A DNA stretch of 64,000 bases, taken from positions 111,192,709-111,256,708 of the forward strand of contig NC_084830.1 in assembly GCF_033115175.1 (NCBI RefSeq), in the 5' to 3' direction. The position numbers and the translations under genes were made by a program. Under the pieces are notes generated by a model. That model was given only the letters and a program-made list of their open reading frames with translations. It was not told the DNA's origin and did no database searches. The first letter of the stretch is position 1. Each line of letters starts with the position of its first letter. This document shows positions 42,394 to 53,062 of this stretch, piece after piece. The stretch comes from Lepus europaeus (taxonomy: Eukaryota > Chordata > Mammalia > Lagomorpha > Leporidae).

Positions 42394-45300
42394 TTTTTTT
42401 TATTAAACTTTTATTTAATGAATATAAATTTCCAAAGTATAGCTTGTGGGTTACAATGGCTTCCCCCCTCCCATAACTTCCCTCCCGCCCGCAACCCTCC
42501 CCACTCCCGCTCCCTTTCCCCTTCCATTCATGTAAAGATTCATTTTCAATTCTCTTTGTATACAGAAGATCAATTTAGTATATATTAGGTAAAGGTTTCA
42601 ACATTTTGCCCATATAGCAACATCAAGTGAAAAAACTACCATTGGATTACTAATTATAGCATTAAATAGCAATGTACAGCACATTAAAGACAGAGATCCT
42701 ACATAATTTTTTTTTTTCAAATTAATTAATTTTCTATGCCATTTCCATTTTAACACCAGGTTGTTTTTTTTTTTTTCATTTCCAATTCTCTTTATATACA
42801 GAAGATCACTTCAGTATATAATTAGCAAAGACCTCATCAGTCTGCGCCCACACAGAAACGCAAAGTATAAAAATACTGTTTCAGTACCAGTCATAGCATC
42901 ACTTGGCTTTAGACGACACATTAGGGACAGATCCCGCATGGGGTGTAAGTACACAGTGACTCCTGTTGCTGACTTAACAATTTGACACTCCTGTTCATGG
43001 CGTCAGTAATCTCCCTAGGCTCTAGTCATGAGTTGCCAGGGCTATGGAAGCCTTTAGAGTTCGCTGACTTTGGTCTTATTCCGATAGGGTCATAGTCAAA
43101 GTGGAGGTTCTCTCCTCCCTTCGGAGAAGGGTATCTCCTTCTTTGATGGCCCCGTTCTTTCCACTGGGATCTCACTCACAGAGATCATTCATTTAGGTCT
43201 TTTTTTTTTTTTTCCCCATGATATCTTGGCTTTCCATGCCTGCTATACTCTCATGGGCTCTTCAGCCAGATCTGAATGCCTTGAGGGCTGATTCTGAGGC
43301 CGGAGTGTTGTTTAGGACATCTGTCATCCTATGAGTCTGCTGTGTATCCCACTTCCCATGTTGGATCTTTCTCTCCCTTTTTGATTCTATCAGTTAGTAT
43401 TAGCAGATACTTGTCTTGTTTGTGTGATCCCTTTGACTCTTAGACCTATCAGAGCTATCAATTGTGAGCTGAAATTGATCACTTGGACTAGTGCGATGGC
43501 ATTGGTACATGCCATCTTGATGGGATTGTGTTGGAATCCCCTGGCACATTTCTAACTCCACCATTTGCGGCCAGTCCGATTGAGCATGTTCCAAATTGTT
43601 CATCTCCTCTCTCTCTTTTTCCACTCTTAGATTTAACAGGGATCACTTTTCAGTTAAAATTTAAACACCTGAGAATAATTGTGTGTTAATTACTGAGTTC
43701 AACCAATAGTACTAGAACAACAACAACAACAACAAATACTAAAAAGGATAAAGTATTACATTGTACATCTAAAGTCAGGACAAAAGCTGATCAGGTCATT
43801 GTTTCTTATAGTGTCCATTTCACTTAACAGGTTTCCTCTTTGGCGCTCAGTTGTCATCGATCAGGGAAAACAAATGATATTTTTCTCTTTGGGACTGGCT
43901 TAATTCACTCAGCATGATGTTTTCCAGATTGCTCCATCTTGTTGCAAATGACTGGGTTTCATTGTTTCTTACTGCTGTATAGTATTCTATGGAGTACATG
44001 TCCCATAATTTCTTTATCCAGTCTACTGTTGATGGGCATTTGGGTTGGTTCCAGGTCTTAGCTATTGTGAATTGAGCTGCAATAAACATTAATGTGCAGA
44101 TGGCTTTTTTATTTGTCAAATTAAATTCCTTTGGGTAAATTCCAAGGAGTGGGATGGCTGGGTTGTATGGTAGGGTTATGTTCAGGTTTCTGAGGAATCT
44201 CCAGACAGACTTCCATAGTGGCTTAACCAGTTTGCATTCCCACCAACAGTGGGTTAGTGTCCCTTTTTCCCCACATCCTCTCCAGCATCTGTTGTTGGTA
44301 GATTTCTGAATGTGAGCTATTCTCACCGGGGTGAGATGGAACCTCATTGTGGTTTTGATTTGCATTTCTCTGATTGCTAGTGATCTTGAACATTTTTTCA
44401 TGTGTCTGTTGGCCATTTGGGTTTCCTCTTTCGAAAAATGTCTATTGAGGTCCTTGGCCCATTTCTTAAGTGGGTTGTTTGTTTTGTTGTTGTGGATTTT
44501 CTTGATTTCTTTGTAGATTCTGGTTATCAATCCTTTATCTGTAGTATAGTTTGCGAATATTTTTTCCCATTCTGTTGGTTGCCTCTTCACTTTCCTGACT
44601 GTTTCTTTTGAAGTACAGAAACTTCTCAATTTGATGCAATCCCAAATGTTAATTTTGGTTTTGACTGCCTGTGCTGTTGGAGTATTTTCCAGGAAGTCTT
44701 TGCCTGTGCCTATATCTTGCAGGGTTTCTCCAATGCTCTCTAATAATTTGATGGTTTCGGGTCGTAGATTTAAGTCTTTAATCCATGTTGAGTGAATTTT
44801 TGTGTAAGGTGATAGGTATGGGTCTTGCTTCAAGCTTCTGCATGTGGAAATCCAATTTTCCCAGCACCATTTATTGAATAGACTGTCCTTATTCCAGGGA
44901 TTAGATTTGGATCTTTGATCAAATATAAGTTGGCTGTAGGTGTTTGGATTGATTTCTGGTGTTTCTATTCTGTTCCATTGGTCTATCCATCTGTTTCTGT
45001 ACCAGTACCATGCTGTTTTGATAACAACTGCCCTGTAGTATGTCCTAAAATCAGGTATTGTGATTCCTCCGGCTTTGTTTTTGTTGTACAGGATTGCTTT
45101 GGCTATTGGAGGTCTTCTGTGTCTCCATATGAATTTCAGCATCATTTTTTCTATATCTGAGAAGAAGGTCTTCGGGATCTTGATGGGTATTGCATTGAAT
45201 GTATAAATTGCTTTTGGGAGGATAGACATTTTGATGATATTGATTCTTCCAAGCCATGAGCATGGAAGATTTCTCCATTTTTTGGTATCCTCTTCTATTT

Positions 45301-45676
45301 CTTTCTGTAAGGTTTTGTAGTTTTCATTGTAGAGATCTTTAACGTCTTTGGTTAAGTTTATTCCAAGGTATTTGATTGTTTTTGTAGCTATTGTGAATGG
45401 GATTGATTTTAGAAGTTCTTCCTCAGCCGTGGCATTGCCTGTGTATACAAAGGCTGTTGATTTTTGTGGATTGATTTTATATCCTGCTACTTTGCCAAAC
45501 TCTTCGATGAGTTCCAGCAGTCTCTTAGTAGAGTTTTTTGGGTCCCCTAAATAAAGAATCATATCATCTGCAAAGAGGGATAGTTTGAGTTCGTCCTTCC
45601 CGATTTGTATCCCTTTAATTTCTTTTTCTTGCCTAATAGCTCTGGCCAAAACTTCCAGAACTATATTGAATAGCAG
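42394..45676 (-). mobile_element. Young L1, 3.28 kb, 5'-truncated in ORF2
   Basis: The perfect 16-bp duplication TCTCACCTTTATTCTT lies at 42378-42393 and 45677-45692. On the minus strand the insertion holds the C-terminal half of ORF2 (to 43847), then a 1.45 kb 3' UTR with a (CAA)-type repeat near 43720, A-rich runs, the G-rich purine tract (C-rich on plus, 42463-42525), the ATTCATTAAATAAAAG tail and poly(A). It landed in an old L1 copy on the same strand. Confidence 0.96.
43847..45676 (-). pseudogene. L1 ORF2 C-terminal half (reverse transcriptase part and Cys-rich end), still open
   Basis: About 610 codons run without a stop. Residues 37-40 are the FADD catalytic core of the reverse transcriptase. 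Downstream comes the ORF2 central region, then C466-X3-C470-X7-H478-X4-C483, the Cys/His motif typical of L1 ORF2. Family ORF2 proteins are about 1,270 residues, so the endonuclease and the N-terminal part of the reverse transcriptase are missing. The first codons (a GTG) fall in the target duplication, so there is no genuine start and no promoter. The intact frame reflects recent insertion, not selection for function at this locus. It is a dead fragment. Confidence 0.93.
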
Positions 45677-45828
45677 TCTCACCTTTATTCTTAAGAATAA
45701 TTTTGCTGGATATGGCTCTCTATGATGTTAATTGTTTTCTAAAAATAAATCAAGGCTGTCATTCTACTCTATGTTGGTTTCCACTATTGCTGAAGAAAAT
45801 CATCTGTCACTTTTATTGCTACTCTTTT

Positions 45829-46170
45829 TTTAAGATTTTATTTATTTATTTGAGAGGTAGAGTTACAGACAGTGAGAGGGAGAGACAGAGAGAAAGGTCT
45901 TCCTTCCATTGATTCACTCCTCAAATGACTGCAATGGCCAGAGCTGCACTCGATCCGAAGCCGGGATCCAGGTGTTTCTTCCTGGTCTCCCATGTGGGTA
46001 CAGGGGCCCAAGGATTTGGGCCATCTTCTACTGCTTTCCCAGGCCACAGCAGAGAGCTGGCCTGGAAGAGGGGCAACCAGGATAGAATCCGGCACCCCAG
46101 CCGGGACTAGAACCCGGTGTGCCGGCGCCGCAAGGTGGAGGATTAACCTGTTAAGCCATGGCGCTGGCCT
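45829..46170 (-). mobile_element. CSINE with 13-bp TSD
   Basis: Antisense element from AAGATTTTATTTATTTATTT to the head CATGGCGCTGGCC. TTGCTACTCTTTT at 45816-45828 and 46172-46184 is the exact duplication. It combines an older-type tail with a CpG-rich, younger-type head (CGGTGTGCCGGCGCCGC), which suggests an intermediate subfamily. Confidence 0.94.
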
Positions 46171-47004
46171 TTTGCTACTCTTTTAAAGGTTATCTGTGTT
46201 TTCCTTTGATTACTTTATAGAATACTCCCTTAAAAATTTTCATGTGGTATGTTTTGGTGTGAACTTACGCTTATATTATCCTTTGTAAGATATCTCATAT
46301 ATAGATTAATATTTTTAATCAGTTTCAGACCATTCTCAAATGTTATTCTTTCTTCCCCATTTTCTCTTGTTTTCTTCTGAATATTCCATAACAGGTGTGA
46401 TTAATTTCTTCATGGTGTCCTCTGGAATTCTAGCTGCTCTTCTCCTTTTTATATACTTTTTCTTTCCATGCCAATAGGAATAGTTTGAATAGTTTCTTCC
46501 ATCACTTTCCTGTTTAGCTTTTCTCTGTTCAGCTATATTTATTGGGCTGATGAGTCCAATTATGTGGGTTTTTTCCCCATTGAATAGTTTCTAGTTATTT
46601 TCAAAATCTGAAAAGCCAGCATTTATAGTTACTAGTTCTTTGCTGAAAATATTTAACTTTGTATGTATAGAAATAGTAAGTTAAATGTTTTCACAATTTG
46701 TGTCTGAAAATTAAACTATTTGAATCCCCTGTGGCCTGTTTTAGTTGTTTTGCCTGGTTATTATCTTGTCTCTTCTTGGTCTGGTTATCATTGATTGTGT
46801 GTAGTTTTTATGTGTATATTTATAAAAATAGTTTAATAACTACTACCCATTATCTCTGTCCATAGAGGATACATATTTGTTTTTTTTCCAGGTGCCTGGG
46901 GTATTAGCAATATAGGATCATCTAAATCTAATTTTAGGGCTTGAGTTTTCCTGGAATACCCAGATGACTTAAAATTAAACTTCATTCTTTATGCATGTGA
47001 TTTT

Positions 47005-47325
47005 TTTTTTTTTAACAGGCAGAGTGGACAGTGAGAGAGAGACAGAGAGAAAGGTCTTCTTTTGCTGTTGGTTCACCCTCCAATGGCCGCCGCGGCTGGC
47101 GCACCGCGCTGATCCGAAGGCAGGAGCCAGGTGCTTCTCCTGGTCTCCCATGGGGTGCATAGCCCAAGCACTTGGGCCATCCTCCACTGCACTCCCGGGC
47201 CACAACAGAGAGCTGGACTGGAAGAGGGGCAACCGGGACAGAATCTGGCGCCCCGACCAGGACTAGAACCCGGTGTGCCGGTGCCGCAAGGCAGAGGATT
47301 AGCCTGTTGAGCCGTGGCACCGGCC
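47005..47325 (-). mobile_element. CSINE, young, 16-bp TSD
   Basis: Antisense full-length element with the CpG-rich core GCCGCCGCGGCTGGCGCACC and head GTGGCACCGGCC. TTATGCATGTGATTTT at 46989-47004 and 47326-47341 is the exact duplication. Among the least diverged copies in the window. Confidence 0.96.
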
Positions 47326-47341
47326 TTATGCATGTGATTTT

Positions 47342-47685
47342 GTCATTACTTCTAGGATCTAATCCTTCCAGATCTCAATATTTAGTGTAACATGTTTTAA
47401 TAAGGATCTCAACTTTGGCAAAGCCTACACTTTAACTTTTGTTTGCCTACAGCTGTATAATTCTATATAAACTATTGTTGAACCTCACGGGCACTTTTGC
47501 TGCATTAGTCAATAAACACCCTGTGGGCAAAAAGGCAACCCAATTCAGGCTCACTCCTCTTGATGTCTGTTTTCTCACAAATCTTTGCCTCATAATTCCA
47601 TGCTAACATGACTGATCTTTAATGGTTTTGGAGGAAGTTATGTTACATAATCCCAGAACTAAAAAAATCACCCTCAGCTGGAAGA
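47342..47685. other. Unassigned spacer
   Basis: No supported feature. Confidence 0.4.
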
Positions 47686-47689
47686 TCAC

Positions 47690-47790
47690 CTATTCCACCA
47701 CTACCCAAGGCTTGACTTCCTCGTCTGTAAAATAGGGTCCATAAACATTGATCTTGTGTTTTTGTTGTGAGATACAAAGGAATACAAACA
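47690..47790 (-). mobile_element. MIR SINE fragment, minus strand
   Basis: CTTGACTTCCTCGTCTGTAA, AATAGGGTCCATAAACATTG and TTGTTGTGAGATACAAAGG match antisense MIR. Confidence 0.5.
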
Positions 47791-48000
47791 AAATATGTGG
47801 CAAAATATATGATACAGAATGACCTCTTAAGTAAGATAGCTGTATTATCATTACGTTATTGGTAGTGACTGTGTCTTAATAATAGCCATATTTACACAGC
47901 AATTATTAACTCTCTCTGGCAGGAGAGAAAACAATGAGACAATTATCACTTCACTGAGAACTTTAAGGTATATAAATGGAAAGAAAGAAAATATTTTCAG

Positions 48001-48287
48001 GGCCAGCCCTGTGGCTCACTCGGTTAATCGATTAATCCTCCGCCTGCGGCGCTGGTATCCTATATGGACGCCGGGTTCTCATCTCTGCTGCTCTTCTTCC
48101 TCCTGGTCTCTCATGGGGTGCAGGGCCCAAGCACTTGGGCCATCCTCCACTGCCTTCTCGGGCCATAGCAGAGAGCTGGACTGGAAGAGGAGCAACCGGG
48201 ACAGAATCCGGAGACCCAACCGGGACTAGAACCTGGGATGCCGGCGCCGCAGGCGGAGGATTAGCCAAGTGAGCCTCGGCGCTGGCC
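48001..48287. mobile_element. Chimeric head-to-head CSINE (fold-back structure)
   Basis: The left 95-100 bp read as a sense CSINE head (GGCCAGCCCTGTGGCTCACT, CCTCCGCCTGCGGCGC, GCCGGGTTCTCATCTC). At about 48096-48100 (CTTCC, shared by both orientations) the sequence switches to an antisense CSINE starting in the GGTCTCTCATGGGGTGC core and ending in an antisense head (GAGCCTCGGCGCTGGCC). Both outer ends are therefore 5' heads, neither a poly(A) nor a CT-rich tail is present, and no target duplication is visible. The arms can pair over about 95 bp. Confidence 0.9.
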
Positions 48288-48795
48288 ATTCCTTGTTTCT
48301 TAAGTTTCAACAAATCATCCTTTGTCTATGGAAGGACGTTTATCAGGATTTTTAATCTTATTTGTGTTTCATTTTCTATGTCTTGTTGGAAAATAAATCT
48401 GCCCTTTCTGATCTCTAACTACTTAGCACTCTCCAAGATTACATTGCCTAAAGGAGTAGCCACACAATGCATTCATTTCCTAAAATGTGGGGTGAACAAA
48501 AGGTCATGAAGACTATGGGGTACTTTTACTTCTATGATGCTATTTTTGAGAGTTTTCTATTAAGAGTAGTGACAATCATGTTTGTAGAACCTTGAAATGA
48601 GCTGATACCAGTTTAGCGGTTCTGTTACCTGTTATCCCATATCCAGTAGCTTCAATGGCTTTTATTTTCTTGTTTAAGAGAAATAAAGGGCATTGCACTT
48701 TCTTCACTGCTCATCCTATCACATTCTGTTTAAGCTCGAGGCATTCTAAAAACAACAGGCTATTTTCTACTTCAGATCCACTACTAAAAGTTGTA
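48288..48795. other. Unassigned spacer
   Basis: No gene or repeat recognised. Confidence 0.4.
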
Positions 48796-48960
48796 CAATA
48801 ATGATAGTAATAAAATTATTATAACTACTAAGCACATTATATATTTTAATTCCCTATGATCATCACAGTAAGTCAAGGCATTGGATTTTTTTTTATACTC
48901 ATGAAGTAAATGCAAAAAAAGTTTAATTAATCATCCTAATTCACACATTTGGTAAGTTCT
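48796..48960 (+). mobile_element. MIR SINE, diverged
   Basis: ACTACTAAGCACATTATATAT, ATGATCATCACAGTAAGTC and ACTCATGAAGTAAATGC follow MIR order. Confidence 0.45.
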
Positions 48961-50704
48961 TCATAATCTTTCTAACTTTATATATTCTACCTATAAAATG
49001 GTACATAGTCATTAGTTTTAGTGGTATGATTTGATAATTGTGTGATATGCCTTATGCCTTGCATGTAACAGACACTCATACTGTTAGTTGCTGACATAGG
49101 CAGAGACATTTCGTACAATTGTAGAACCCACTAGACTGTTCTTTCTTTTGTGGAGTTATTAGGATAATATAGCGTCTCAGTGCCCAGTACAGTGCCAGGT
49201 ACAGTATCAGTGCCCCAAGAGTATTTGTTAAAATATAATCACCTAAATCTCAGAGTAAAAGAATTTAGAAGTCACCTAATCTATCCTGACTCAGTGAAAG
49301 AACATTTTCTTAGGGAACTTGCATAGAAGGGCAACTAACTCACAACTTTCCCATGGCAACCCGCTGTTTTTTTGTTCTACATCTCATAGATGATCCACTA
49401 GGTTCCTTCCATGCTAGGCCAGATATGCCCCAACACTTCCATTATTCCCCATGTAAGCCACATGTCAACTGAGGACAGTCTGTCCTTTGAGATTTAAATA
49501 AAATTGGCTAAAGCTTCCTATCCCACATCCTGTGGGAAATCCAAAGCCCAACCCAAGGTTTCTGTGAATTCCAGGGGATTTGTGTTCTTAAGGTGACCTC
49601 TGTTTTGAGCTCCTAATTCCTTACTGCTCTGTCTCTTAAGTGCTGTTTTTGCCTTTGGTCTTTCCAACTCTCCATACACCCATCTTGACATGGAATTCAT
49701 CCCTCAAATCCCCTAAACCACACTTGCATAGCTTTTGGGGGCATTGTAGAATTTACTAAGACTGGTAACAGAGGCAGTTTTCACTGCCAAACACAAACAA
49801 CTTTAACTTAAAATATTTAACATTATAGTTCTTCAAATCCCTTATCCATTCTTCCACTAGGAGTTTGCTATCTGCCCTCTTTCTCCTGAAGTTTTGTCTT
49901 CTAAAACATTGTCTTAGCTCCTTATCTTACTTACTCTCCCTTTCTCCTGCACATAGTTCTCTCCTTAGAGGCTATGCCCGCAGGGTCTTATCTTCCATAC
50001 CAGAGCTATTTATCAAAATATTTTCCTAAACAAAAAAAATTATCTTCCTAACAGGGCCCCTGCTACATACTTATGCCATGATTTCAGCCCTTCAGTCTCC
50101 TGCGGATCCTCATTAAACACACTTTGTTTGTTAATATTGCTCCTGAAATAAAGCTCTCAGAAATGTAATGTAAGAAGTGTACCTGACAGAGTTCCAGAAT
50201 GGGGCCTAAATAGAGCCCTGCATGCAGTATTAATGCCTGCCACGAATACCATGATGTCTGCTATCCTTTCTCCCTCCAGGTATTTCAGACAACCAGAGGT
50301 TTGATTTACATATGCATGCACCAGTAGAATCCTTCATTGTTTTCCCCACATCTATTCTTCACCAGGGATGTGATGAAGACACCTTGGGCACATGACTCCC
50401 ATTCTGAGTGCTAAACATGTTTTCTTAATCTGTGTATATCTGGAGAAACTTCTATTAATGTCACACACATACTTTTTAATCTACACTTGATTGCTTATGG
50501 ATGTCAAGATGTGGCTTGGACTTTTTAAAGCATAAGAAAGCAATCAAAGAAGTTCAAAGTGATAATAACCACTTGGGAAAGCCCCCATTTTGGCTCACGC
50601 ATCATTGTGTCTGTAGACAGCTTTGGAGTTACCTGGAATGCTGAGTTGAAGTTGTACTCATAACTGATGGTATAAAAGACAGAGAACCCTGAAATACTTT
50701 CCAT
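48961..50704. other. 1.7 kb with only faint old-repeat traces
   Basis: An L2-tail-like CAGTACAGTGCCAGGTACAG occurs near 49186. The rest is unassigned, with no convincing frame. Confidence 0.35.
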
Positions 50705-50950
50705 TATACTAGTGTGTATTTCCTAAATACTCACTTTGAGTCAGGTACTGTGCTGAATTCATTACATATATTACCTCACCTCTTCCTCCTAAAAGCCCTA
50801 GGCTAATGGTAACTTTATTCTCCCTATTTTACAGATGAGGAAACCGAGGTATGGGGAGACGAAGAAATGTGCCAAAGGTGCTAAGAATCATGAGAGCTGG
50901 GAACAAACCCTGGCTGGCTTGGAAGCCAGTGTTCTTAACCACTGCAATGT
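50705..50950 (+). mobile_element. MIR SINE, well preserved
   Basis: GAGTCAGGTACTGTGCTGAA, CATTACATATATTACCTCAC, TTTACAGATGAGGAAACCGA and TTGGAAGCCAGTGTTCTTAA trace the full MIR. Confidence 0.8.
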
Positions 50951-51169
50951 TCTCCCACCCTTCCCACCCAGAGAGGCAGGAGAAAACAGACCAGCTGGAA
51001 CATTCTTCCTTATAATTTTTTATTTTCTTTTGTGGGGTGTCTAAGCAGCCTCCTTTTGGGTCTCTAACATGCCATTATTGGCAAATCAAAACCAGGTGGC
51101 TGGTTGATTTCTTTAAAAGGAGGCTGGGAGAGAGGGATTGCTTCTTTGTCTTGCCCTTGTGGGAGCCAG

Positions 51170-51480
51170 CACTGCACAAGATGTAATGGGAGAGTTCACT
51201 GAATTTTAAAGAGGGCAGAGGCTATGGCTCAGAGCGGGCAGGAAGAGGTTGCCACAGAGATGCAGGGGGTCACAGCTATCAGAGATGAACTGGGCCCCAT
51301 CTTGTCTCTGTGGAAATGTCTGTCCTTTTCAAAGAGGATTATTTTGCATCTTGATTAAAGTGGCTCAGGAGATGAACCTCATTAAATAGAACCAATGGGT
51401 TGAAAGTGTGTAATTAAACTAAATGACTTTTTTCTTCTTAATGCCTTAAATACCTATTTGTACGAAGGCCTGAACATCAA
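51170..51480. promoter_or_regulatory. Candidate conserved noncoding block
   Basis: Repeat-free sequence contains TTTTGCATCTTGATTAAAG, GTGTAATTAAACTAAATGAC and CACAGAGATGCAGGGGGTCA. The density of AT-core homeodomain-like sites next to unique GC-richer sequence suggests an enhancer. This is inference only. Confidence 0.2.
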
Positions 51481-51771
51481 ACAGCTTCCTCAGGAAAACA
51501 CAACAGGAACCATGGAGCTACATAGTAAGAAATCTCTGAATGATTGACAGTCCTTAGATTTCTTTAGGAGTTGAGTACTTCCCAAATTCTCTACTCCTGC
51601 AACACAGGAAACAGAAACACACACACAGACACCCACAGTCTAGAATATTTCGACCAGAGACACATCTTAAAGTTTCACCTACTTTAGTATTGATTGAGTG
51701 GTTCATTCATTTATTCAACATTAGTAACTACACGCTGTGTGTCAGGCACTAGGCTCCCAAGTGTATATGGG

Positions 51772-51870
51772 GTACTACAAAATATCATGCAAAAATTGAA
51801 TTAAAACATCAGTTTATTTTGGTACAAAATACTTTTGAGGTTCATGCACAGCTTTTTCTTTTTTTCATTT
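51772..51870 (+). mobile_element. Mariner-type MITE, left half only
   Basis: CTACAAAATATCATGCAAAA, GAATTAAAACATCAGTTTAT and GGTTCATGCACAGCTTTTTC are the left-hand modules of the family. The right half is replaced by T-rich sequence that may belong to another repeat. Confidence 0.5.
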
Positions 51871-52295
51871 TTTTATTTATATAAGGTGAACAAATTTCAT
51901 GTATTTCCTATGTACAGATTTAGAAGCATAGCAATACTTCCTACACATTTTCTATCCAGTTTTTGAAGGCCCTTCATGTACAATGTAGTCCTTGTCCATA
52001 GAGGGAAATGAGAAACAGAGCAATCTTTCTGAGTTTTCTGCAGGAATGCATCCTGAGTTCCTTTATCTTTCCTTCTACTCTCACCTAGGTGAGTTTGGCC
52101 GTTCTCACAGATTCACACCATTTCTATGAAGATAACTATCAAATATATATCAGCTATCCAATCTTCTTTGAAAGCTCACCACAATACGCCTAATTGTCTT
52201 TGTGTTTTCTCCACTTAAGTGTTTCACAAGAATCTCTAGGTTCATTTGCCCAAAACTCAACTCTCAGTTGTTCTCCAAAATCTTTCTCCAGTGTT
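51871..52295. other. Spacer, possibly an L1-derived piece at 51870-51960
   Basis: GGTGAACAAATTTCATGTAT and ACAGATTTAGAAGCATAGC look like a repeat common in rabbit DNA, but I cannot place it. Confidence 0.3.
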
Positions 52296-52311
52296 AATAA
52301 ACAGACCCATG

Positions 52312-52387
52312 GGGGCGGGGGGGCATTGTAATCCATAAGCTGTACTTTGGAAATTTATATTCATTAAATAAAATATTAAAAAAAATA
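52312..52387 (+). mobile_element. 76-bp L1 insertion
   Basis: Only the last 76 bp of L1 (part of the G-rich tract, TAATCCATAAGCTGTACTT, ATTCATTAAATAAAAT, poly(A)) lie between a perfect 16-bp duplication AATAAACAGACCCATG at 52296-52311 and 52388-52403. Confidence 0.95.
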
Positions 52388-52479
52388 AATAAACAGACCC
52401 ATGTTCCACCCAGGAGCCCACTTTCCTCTCCTGCTCACCCCCAATGAATCCATAGTCCCTCCCCATGCTGCTTTCAGAA

Positions 52480-52810
52480 TTCATCTCATTAGAATTTGTC
52501 TCTTCATCCCTCTTGCCACTGTCTTACTCTAACCCTCCATCATCTTTCATCAGGATTACTATAATAACCTTAGGAGGTTATTACCTCCTAACCAGTTTCT
52601 TTGCTTCCATCCCTACGCATCTCTAACTTGATCTTCATACATCAACCCTGGTGGCTTTCCAAAGGACACATTGAGCCACCTCCCTATCTTGCATACATTA
52701 GAATAATGCACAGTCATTACAGTGATCTACTCAAATCTGTCTCACACCTAACCCCTGCCTACACCAAACATCTTAGAATTCTCAGCCCTCACAGATTTGT
52801 TTTGGCTTCA
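52480..52810 (+). mobile_element. L2 LINE fragment
   Basis: CTTGCCACTGTCTTACTC, ACCAGTTTCTTTGCTTCCAT and GTGGCTTTCCAAAGGACAC resemble the upstream part of the L2 3' region (CTACTGCAACAGCCTCCTAA, CTGGTCTCCCTGCTTCCA). Confidence 0.45.
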
Positions 52811-52854
52811 TAATGGGCAGTAGAGAGGAGAATATGTAAGATATTCTAAAATCC

Positions 52855-53062
52855 TTATAATAATGGCTACCATGTGTTCAGTTGTATGCTAAATGGTTTA
52901 TAGAATTTATAATTTCAGGCTACACTCCCTGCAAGGGAAGCATGGACATATCTGTTCTACCAATGAAGAGATATAGATGTGAGGTCACACAGCAAGAGAC
53001 TGGAAGAAGCTGGGATCAAGCCCAGGTCTCTTTGACTTCAAGCCAGACTCTGGTCTCATTTA
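52855..53062 (+). mobile_element. MIR SINE
   Basis: AATAATGGCTACCATGTGTT, TGAGGTCACACAGCAAGAGA and GGGATCAAGCCCAGGTCTCT follow MIR order. Confidence 0.65.

Larger units (their letters stand above)
39512..46988 (-). mobile_element. Ancient L1-lineage element (L1M/HAL1-like), multiply interrupted
   Basis: Pieces at 39512-40517, 40831-41140, 41542-42377, 45693-45815 and 46185-46988 are T-rich on the plus strand and L1-like read antisense. For example GAATCATTTCAGTATTATTT followed by ATTGAAAAGGACAATTTTTT matches the L1 CCAGCACCATTTGTTGAAAAG motif. They are separated by three CSINEs, a TA repeat and a young L1. All frames are destroyed. Boundaries and subfamily are uncertain, and some pieces may be separate old insertions. 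Confidence 0.45.

Noticed and set aside
43715..43736. Short CAA repeats as a CRISPR-like array
   Set aside because: Simple trinucleotide repeat in the L1 3' UTR, with no spacers. No CRISPR array is expected or seen.
44331..45554. Several plus-strand open frames
   Set aside because: They are shadows of the minus-strand L1 ORF2 fragment.
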